This document shows positions 58,436 to 64,000 of a stretch of 64,000 nucleotides of DNA, in pieces. The notes beneath the pieces are model-generated. The model was not told where the DNA came from, searched no databases, and saw only the letters and a program-made list of their open reading frames with translations. Both the position numbers and the translations under genes were made by a program. Each line of letters opens with the position of its first letter. The first letter of the stretch is position 1. Source of the stretch: Calycina herbarum (taxonomy: Eukaryota > Ascomycota > Leotiomycetes > Helotiales > Pezizellaceae); assembly GCA_001414485.1 (NCBI GenBank), contig LLEY01000019.1:62001-126000 (forward strand), written 5' to 3'.

Positions 58436-59884
58436 GGACGGTGAAGGTTAGCTATGGTATGGGAATTGTAGCATGTTGTGGACGGATGGGAAGGGGAGCA
58501 GATTACTGGGAAAAGGAAGACGACGGGACCTCCCGTCGTGGAGAAAAGGTCAACACCTGCAACCGTAGTCCCAAACCCAAACCCACTCTGGGAAGGAGGA
58601 GGCAGGTGCAATGGCAATGGCAATGGCAATCTGGAGACAGATTGTGTTGTGAGGCAGGAGCGACCCAGACTACGATGGGCGCTAAAAGCGGCAGCAGTAG
58701 ATATCTCACTGTTCCTTCCAGGAGAATCTATAGGTAAAGTCCAGTATTGACCCAGATTGCTTAGGAGAATTGCAGCCGATGATTCCAACCATTTGGGTTA
58801 ATTTCCAATTGTTCCAAGTATCTGGAAGAATTTGCTTACATTGCCCTAGAAAGGTAGGTAGAGCAACAAGCAGTGGAGGAAACGGGAAGTCACCACCAAC
58901 AATTTGACGTGGTCGGTCGCTCCTTCCACCAGAATCTTAGGTTGGAACTTTTTTGGCCTGAGGGGTGCCTAGGTACAAAGTTTGTTGTTTCCCATAAACA
59001 TGGATAGTAGAATGAAAGATGGGTACATTAAGTAGGCACCTAGGCGTAGCAGCCAGGCGACGAATACAGTAAGAAAGGTGAGGATGACTCTGCGAACACC
59101 ATTCCTTAGGTATTACTAGAGTCTATCTTGAACAATTGCCATCATCATCCGAGAGATTTTAGGAGATTTAAAGAACCAAGTTTCTCATTCTCTTACATCT
59201 TCTCAAACAATACTTTTAATAATCCCAGACCGTTTCGTACACTCGAAGTAAACGTAGGTGTTCGTAGAGAAATGCCCACTTCTTCTGCGATTTCGTCGTC
59301 CATTCTTGCTTTGCAGGTGGCTTGATATATAAGAGTTTTGAAAGTTACATATTCAAGAAATTACAACGTCACCTAGAGCTAGACCCATTTGGTGGGCAGC
59401 GTGTCGATGGATTTGGGTGTCATCGACAGCGAAATCCCATCCACAGTCTTTGGAATCCAATATTTGTTGCTCATCGTCCCAGAATGAAGTTTCAAAGTAC
59501 TTGATTTCGACCTCGTAGCAATCTTCATCTGATTTTGAGCATTCCGACGATGTGCAACTCGCTTTTTTGAAAGGGTTTACTAGCGTTGTTGCTAGCGTAG
59601 ATCATAGAGCAAGACAGTGTTCGATGACATCAAGAGGAGAGTTTGCACCCAGGTAGCACCTCAGATGGACTCTGATGAAATTATCGAAGTGAAGGTTGAA
59701 AATGTGAGGTTGGAAAATGAGCCCACAAAAACCCAGTCATCATAAAATCATCACCAGCCGAGATTCACCCGCCAACTTTAATCTTCCCTATCAATGCGAC
59801 AGCTACAGCCCTCCAGCTTCAACTTAAAACACCACCAGCACTTCCTCGTCGCAAACAACAACTTTCCAAGAACTGTCGCCCACC
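58436..59884. other. Divergent intergenic region
   Basis: Upstream regions of two divergent genes. It holds a (GGCAAT)n-type microsatellite at about 58608-58630, an AT-rich repeat-like stretch 58790-58860 and a segment at 59199-59248 shared with 56021-56070. Plus-strand ORFs at 58426-58750 look like shadows. Confidence 0.4.
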
Positions 59885-60850
59885 ATGGCTAACAACGACC
59901 TAATAAAATATGTCACCAGCGAAGTAGATTTCTACGACCTCCTAGGCATAACCTTCGAAGACTGTTCCCCCTCCACCCTCCGACGCGCCTACCGAAAAAC
60001 CGCCCTCAAATACCACCCCGACAAAGTAGGAACTTCATTCGATCCCGAGAAATACGAGCTCTTCCAAGCCGCGAATGACATTCTCTCCGATCCGGAGCTG
60101 AAATCTAAATATGATAATCACAGGAATGCGAAACTGCAGAGGCAGAGGGCGAATGAGTTATTCGAGGGGAAGAGGCGGCAGATGAAGGAGGATCTGGAGG
60201 CGAGGGAGAGGGGTGGTGTGGTTGCGGGGATGAAGAGACAGAGGGAGGATGAGGGGGAGATGGGACAGGAGTTGAGGAGGTTGGCGGAGGAGGGGAGGAA
60301 GAGGAGGGCTGCGAGGCAGTCGATGATGGCGGAGGGTTTCAAAGTCGATACTTCTACTTCTTCGCCTATTCCTTCTGCGCCAAAGTCCGCACCGCTGCCG
60401 AAAGAAAAGGCACAAGCTCCAAATATCGCACAAGCAGGACAGACTTCGAAATCAGAAGAGCCCCAAGAAGAGGACGAGGTGGAGCGATTAGAACGGAGGA
60501 TCCGAGAAGCAGAACAGACCAAAGCCCTCAAAGCACAAAAGAAAGCCGAGAAACGAGCGAGGAAAAGTGGTATCTTCGTGCCTCTGGATTCCCCAGCGCC
60601 GAACTCAGAAACGAAAGCTACGAGCTCAAAGTTGGCAGCAGATTTGGAAACCTCTACACCTATCAAACGCCCCGATATTTTCAAAGGTCTAAAAGCTGAC
60701 GGGAAGTCTTCAGCGTCTCCAAAATTCTCCTTTTCGCCGAATACTACACCTAAGAACGACTTTTCTGCTACGATGGCGAGGTTAAAGGCTGCTGAGAAAA
60801 TGAAGATGGAGGAAGAGATACGGCAGAGGGAGTCGGAGACTGCCGGTTAG
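59885..60850 (+). CDS. J-domain protein, Cwf23/DNAJC17-like
   Basis: Probable nuclear Hsp40 co-chaperone associated with the spliceosome, by resemblance to fission yeast Cwf23, yeast Cwc23 and DNAJC17. One exon, 321 aa. The N-terminal J domain covers about residues 14-80 with the HPD signature at 44-46 (ALKYHPDK), preceded by DFYDLLGI. A long charged helical segment follows (about 85-145: ELFEGKRRQMKEDLEARER and onward), then a basic, Ala/Lys-rich linker and a second charged helix (EVERLERRIREAEQTKALKA). No RRM is evident at the C-terminus, unlike DNAJC17. The start ATG 59885 has a good context (CACCATGG). Divergent from the gene at 58435. Confidence 0.85.
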   Translation: MANNDLIKYVTSEVDFYDLLGITFEDCSPSTLRRAYRKTALKYHPDKVGTSFDPEKYELFQAANDILSDPELKSKYDNHRNAKLQRQRANELFEGKRRQMKEDLEARERGGVVAGMKRQREDEGEMGQELRRLAEEGRKRRAARQSMMAEGFKVDTSTSSPIPSAPKSAPLPKEKAQAPNIAQAGQTSKSEEPQEEDEVERLERRIREAEQTKALKAQKKAEKRARKSGIFVPLDSPAPNSETKATSSKLAADLETSTPIKRPDIFKGLKADGKSSASPKFSFSPNTTPKNDFSATMARLKAAEKMKMEEEIRQRESETAG

Positions 60851-61243
60851 CAAAATAAGGGAACAATGAAGAAGACAGTATGAGACATGATATTGAATTA
60901 GCGCTGGAGTTTGGTTTAGAAAACTGTTAATTAATACCCATAGAATTTGAATGCATATATTGACGTGGAGCAGACAGTATTATCATTCTGAGGTGTAGAG
61001 AAATAGGTTTCGAGCGAAATAAGAGTCTCATAAACTAGAGACCCAGAGATCTTTTCTCCGTAAATCAGTTCACCCCGGATATTTTCAGTTCACCAGAATT
61101 CAAAAGAATTGGCACGTCATCGATGGCCTCAAGCGCAAGGCTGAGAAATCAAAGAAACCTCGGCAACATTCACCGGAACAAAAATACGCAAACCTCTACA
61201 CACAGCTACCCTAAAAAACAGTTGTTCTTTTTTACCTCTCACA
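60851..61243. other. Short spacer before IBA57
   Basis: Terminator of the J-domain gene and promoter of the next one; nothing specific seen. Confidence 0.4.
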
Positions 61244-62401
61244 ATGAAACCAATTTCACTCACCCGTCTCACAAACTCCCGACCCTACATCTGCACAACC
61301 TGCCGCCTCTCTCGTCCCTTCCCCTCTAAAACCTCCCAACCCAGATTCTTCTCAACAACCACACCTCGCCCCCCCATAGCCCCTCCTCCACCGTCCGCAT
61401 ACGCCTCCCTCCCCTCACGCAGAATAATCTCCCTCACCGGCCCCGACTCAACACGTTACCTCCAAGGCGTAATAACAAACACCGTCACACCCCCCACCGG
61501 CCCCCGAACCTCGGGTTTCTACGCCGCCTTCCTCAATGCTAAGGGGAGGTTATTAAACGATGTATTCGTATACCCACAAGCAGAAGGATGGTTAATAGAA
61601 GCCGATGCCAGGGAGGTCGACAGGTTGGCAAAAATGATGAAGCGCTTCAGACTAGGCAGTAAATACGAAGTCCGCGTTTTAGATGTGGATGAGGTAGGTG
61701 TTTTCAGCTTATGGGGTGCTCCTTCATCATACAATGGAAAGGGAAAGGGAGTAATAGCAACCTGCGAAGACCCACGAGCCCCAGGAATGGGTCTTCGTCT
61801 CCTCCTGCAAGGAGGAGAGAAATTGGAAGTCGATACCGAGCAGTCTTCAGAGGAGATCTATACATTAAGAAGATACCTCCACGGCGTCCCAGAAGGCCAA
61901 GACGAATTAATCCGCGAAACCGCCCTCCCGCAAGAAAGCAACATAGACTACATGTCCGGAATAAGCTACAAAAAAGGCTGCTACGTGGGCCAAGAATTAA
62001 CAGTCCGAACCCATCACAGAGGCGTCGTGCGAAAGCGGATTCTCCCCGTTCAATTGTATGGTCTCGATGAACCTATACCGAAAACCCTCGAGTATAAACC
62101 AGAATGCAATTACGGGGTTGAAAACATTCCCACGGAAACAAGTATCGGACGGTTTGAGAAGAGGGGGAAGAGTGCTGGGAAGTTTATCAGAGGAATTGGA
62201 AATGTTGGATTGGCGCTTTGTAGGTTGAAGATTATGACGCCCATGACGCTTGGTGAGGAGGGCGACATGGAGGGGTATAAGGAATCGGATGAGTTTACTT
62301 TGGAGTGGGGTGTGGAAGGGGAGGCTGAAGAGGGGAAGAAGGAATTGGTTAAGATCAAGGCTTTTGTGCCGGAATGGCATTTGTCGCCGCAGAAGATCTA
62401 G
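61244..62401 (+). CDS. IBA57: Mitochondrial iron-sulfur cluster assembly factor IBA57 (Caf17)
   Basis: Matrix protein acting with Isa1/Isa2 in maturation of mitochondrial 4Fe-4S proteins such as aconitase and lipoate synthase. One exon, 385 aa. The N-terminus is rich in Arg, Ser and Thr without acids (MKPISLTRLTNSRP, PRFFSTTTPR), a mitochondrial presequence. The GcvT/YgfZ-type fold is shown by RRIISLTGPDSTRYLQG, FYAAFLNAKGRLLNDVFVY and the family signature KKGCYVGQELTVRTHHRG, with KGCYVGQE at residues 244-251 including the conserved Cys. The start ATG 61244 directly precedes the presequence. Intact. Confidence 0.93.
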   Translation: MKPISLTRLTNSRPYICTTCRLSRPFPSKTSQPRFFSTTTPRPPIAPPPPSAYASLPSRRIISLTGPDSTRYLQGVITNTVTPPTGPRTSGFYAAFLNAKGRLLNDVFVYPQAEGWLIEADAREVDRLAKMMKRFRLGSKYEVRVLDVDEVGVFSLWGAPSSYNGKGKGVIATCEDPRAPGMGLRLLLQGGEKLEVDTEQSSEEIYTLRRYLHGVPEGQDELIRETALPQESNIDYMSGISYKKGCYVGQELTVRTHHRGVVRKRILPVQLYGLDEPIPKTLEYKPECNYGVENIPTETSIGRFEKRGKSAGKFIRGIGNVGLALCRLKIMTPMTLGEEGDMEGYKESDEFTLEWGVEGEAEEGKKELVKIKAFVPEWHLSPQKI

Positions 62402-62773
62402 TGGTACCTTAAAAAGTAAAGATTGCTTCAATTTTGGGCGATGTATATATAAGTAAAACAGATGTAAAGATAGATTGAATACTGGCAAATTGCAACAGAG
62501 GGTGATTTACGGGATTTCAAAAAGACATTTCACTCAAGCAATAATGGCAACAAGAAACGTTAAATGACGGCTCCAATTCCTTGAATATGTCTCAACATCT
62601 TTTAAAATCCATAATGGACGCTCAAAAGATCTCATCGCATTCGCAAAAATGCAGGACGCCAAAAAGAATAATGCTCAATAATAAGACCTTGGACCGTTCC
62701 CCATTTGCCCAATACAAACTCCGTTCGCTAGCATATATCTTAATATCATACCATCATTCCGTCCTTCCCATCT
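62402..62773. other. Spacer between convergent genes
   Basis: 3' ends of IBA57 and the minus-strand gene to the right; no gene seen. Confidence 0.4.
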
Positions 62774-64000
62774 TCAACGCTGGCTCCCATTCGTAACAGC
62801 ATCAAGATAACTAAGCAAGAACCCCTTGTCTGCAGGTGAAATGGGAGTTTGACTTGCACGCCTAGCTCCTTCACCAGCAAGACTACCTACTCTGGATCTT
62901 GATACCGGGTTGAAAGTGGGTTCCTTTTGGCTTCCTGTAGAAGCTTCACCGCCGGAGTTATTGGTGGATAATGGAGTTTTTCCTCCGAATAAAGAAAGTA
63001 GTGTTTGCTTATGATCCGAAGAGCCCTCCGCTGGCTCATGTTCTTGTATAGTTTGAGGGATAAAGGTTGAGCTCCTAGAAACTGAAGCAGGGGCTTGCTT
63101 GGGTATTGTTGGAGCATCAGATGTAGGACGCTTCAGTATTTGTGGCTGGAAGGTTCCGAGCGACTGAGGAGAAGATTGATGCTTATCATTCTCACGAGGA
63201 GCACGCTTATTCGTATTCGCTCTTGGTACGTTTGAAGGTTCTGGCTTAGTCTTCGGAGAAATTTCTTGAAGCTTCTCTTCAACTGGCCGAGAAAGGATCG
63301 TTATGGCCCGGAATGGGAGATTGGATTCTGGGTTCAAAACAGGGACGGAACCGTTGCTTGCAATGTTGTCAGGGGTTCTCTTGTCGTTCAATAATGCAGA
63401 AGTTGTCGTAGCATTTGTAGAAAGTGGCTCAACAGCTGACAACTCAACTGCGGAGGGTGTTCCATTCGTTGGCAAGGCTGTAGCCTTGAGTGGCCTAGCC
63501 AAAGAAGCCGCTTGTGATATAGGACTCTTGAAAATTCCAAGAAGAGCCGACTTTTGCGACTCGCTAATAGGTTGCCTGGGGGTTAGCGCACTTGGCTCCA
63601 ATACACCAATATTTTGTTTGACTATGATCGGTGGAGGAACTGCCATTGGCATAGTGCGAGGGGCTTCGACAGCAGGAAGTTCATGTGGTGGTGCTCGTGA
63701 TGCAACTGGAGCTTCTGTGAATCTGCGAAGAGGTAGTTCGGCCTTGGCTGTCTCGCCAATGGTGTCTCGACTTTTGAAAGCATTCAAAAGAGCGAGGGAG
63801 TGACTGGTGAGTTTAGTACTTTGATCGTTGATGGGAGGAGGAACCATGGGCGCGTGTATGTTAGGGAACTGTGGGTTGTTCATATTCATGTGCGGCGGAA
63901 GTTGCTGCTGATGTTGCTGGTGTTGTTGAATTGGTTGTGGTATCATGGGTGAATGGACAGGACCTCCATTAAAAACCGCTCTTTGTACATGAGGTGGTAG
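62774..64000 (-). CDS. DCP2: Probable mRNA-decapping enzyme Dcp2, C-terminal part (runs off the window)
   Basis: Partial: the frame is open from 64000 to TGA 62776-62774, and the 5' part with the catalytic Nudix domain would lie to the right. The visible ~408 residues are low-complexity: Gln/His/Pro-rich at the start, then Ser/Pro-rich. Spaced short leucine-rich helices, HSLALLNAFKS, QKSALLGIFKS and KQTLLSLFGG, look like the Edc3-binding helical motifs in the long C-terminal tails of fungal Dcp2. The end, ISPADKGFLLSYLDAV, also matches my memory of filamentous-fungal Dcp2. The assignment rests on these motifs only, since the enzymatic domain is out of view. ATG 63946 is internal. Confidence 0.65.
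   Translation of the reverse strand, partial: LPPHVQRAVFNGGPVHSPMIPQPIQQHQQHQQQLPPHMNMNNPQFPNIHAPMVPPPINDQSTKLTSHSLALLNAFKSRDTIGETAKAELPLRRFTEAPVASRAPPHELPAVEAPRTMPMAVPPPIIVKQNIGVLEPSALTPRQPISESQKSALLGIFKSPISQAASLARPLKATALPTNGTPSAVELSAVEPLSTNATTTSALLNDKRTPDNIASNGSVPVLNPESNLPFRAITILSRPVEEKLQEISPKTKPEPSNVPRANTNKRAPRENDKHQSSPQSLGTFQPQILKRPTSDAPTIPKQAPASVSRSSTFIPQTIQEHEPAEGSSDHKQTLLSLFGGKTPLSTNNSGGEASTGSQKEPTFNPVSRSRVGSLAGEGARRASQTPISPADKGFLLSYLDAVTNGSQR

Noticed and set aside
58426..58788. Plus- and minus-strand ORFs upstream of the 58435 start
   Set aside because: They overlap a microsatellite-bearing promoter region and each other; no features.

Overview
The window looks like nuclear DNA of a filamentous ascomycete. 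Genes are split by short GT-AG introns (about 45-90 bp). Repeats carry dense C:G-to-T:A changes typical of repeat-induced point mutation (RIP). The gene set includes an alcohol oxidase, a class I terpene cyclase, an MCT-like transporter and IBA57. The general style suggests a leotiomycete, perhaps Sclerotiniaceae, but that placement is inference.

Layout. 1-10.4 kb is a gene-rich left arm: an APH-like phosphotransferase, a long low-complexity fungal protein with a conserved N-terminal domain, and a peroxisomal methanol/alcohol oxidase of 11 exons. 10.9-31.1 kb is one 20-kb block of transposons inside transposons. A Tc1/mariner-type DNA transposon (10932-31082, TA duplication) was entered by a Ty3/gypsy chromovirus (14190-29682, duplication ATTTA). 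That was entered by a short gag-only LTR element (15133-24517, duplication TTAGC), which was entered by a second gypsy element (16998-23757, duplication CCTAC). All reading frames there are broken by RIP. 31.1-39.5 kb is further accessory DNA: two SINE-like repeats, a decayed copy of a two-copy gene family, a solo LTR, and a Tad1-like LINE (35646-38933) whose middle is replaced by two fused LTRs. A second, better-preserved copy of the gene family lies at 39807-41541.

43.4-64 kb is gene-bearing again: a terpene cyclase, an MCT-like MFS transporter, a 60-aa small ORF, an ACMSD-like metal-dependent amidohydrolase, a 2-oxoglutarate/Fe(II) oxygenase, an unrecognised 630-aa protein, a J-domain protein (Cwf23/DNAJC17-like), IBA57, and the C-terminal part of what is probably the decapping enzyme Dcp2 running off the right edge.

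The terpene cyclase and transporter diverge from a shared 1.8-kb region at the edge of the transposon-rich block and could be a minimal secondary-metabolism pair. The amidohydrolase and oxygenase diverge from a 0.46-kb promoter. The remaining genes are housekeeping. Exon junctions were placed by eye from splice sites, frame and protein-family continuity.
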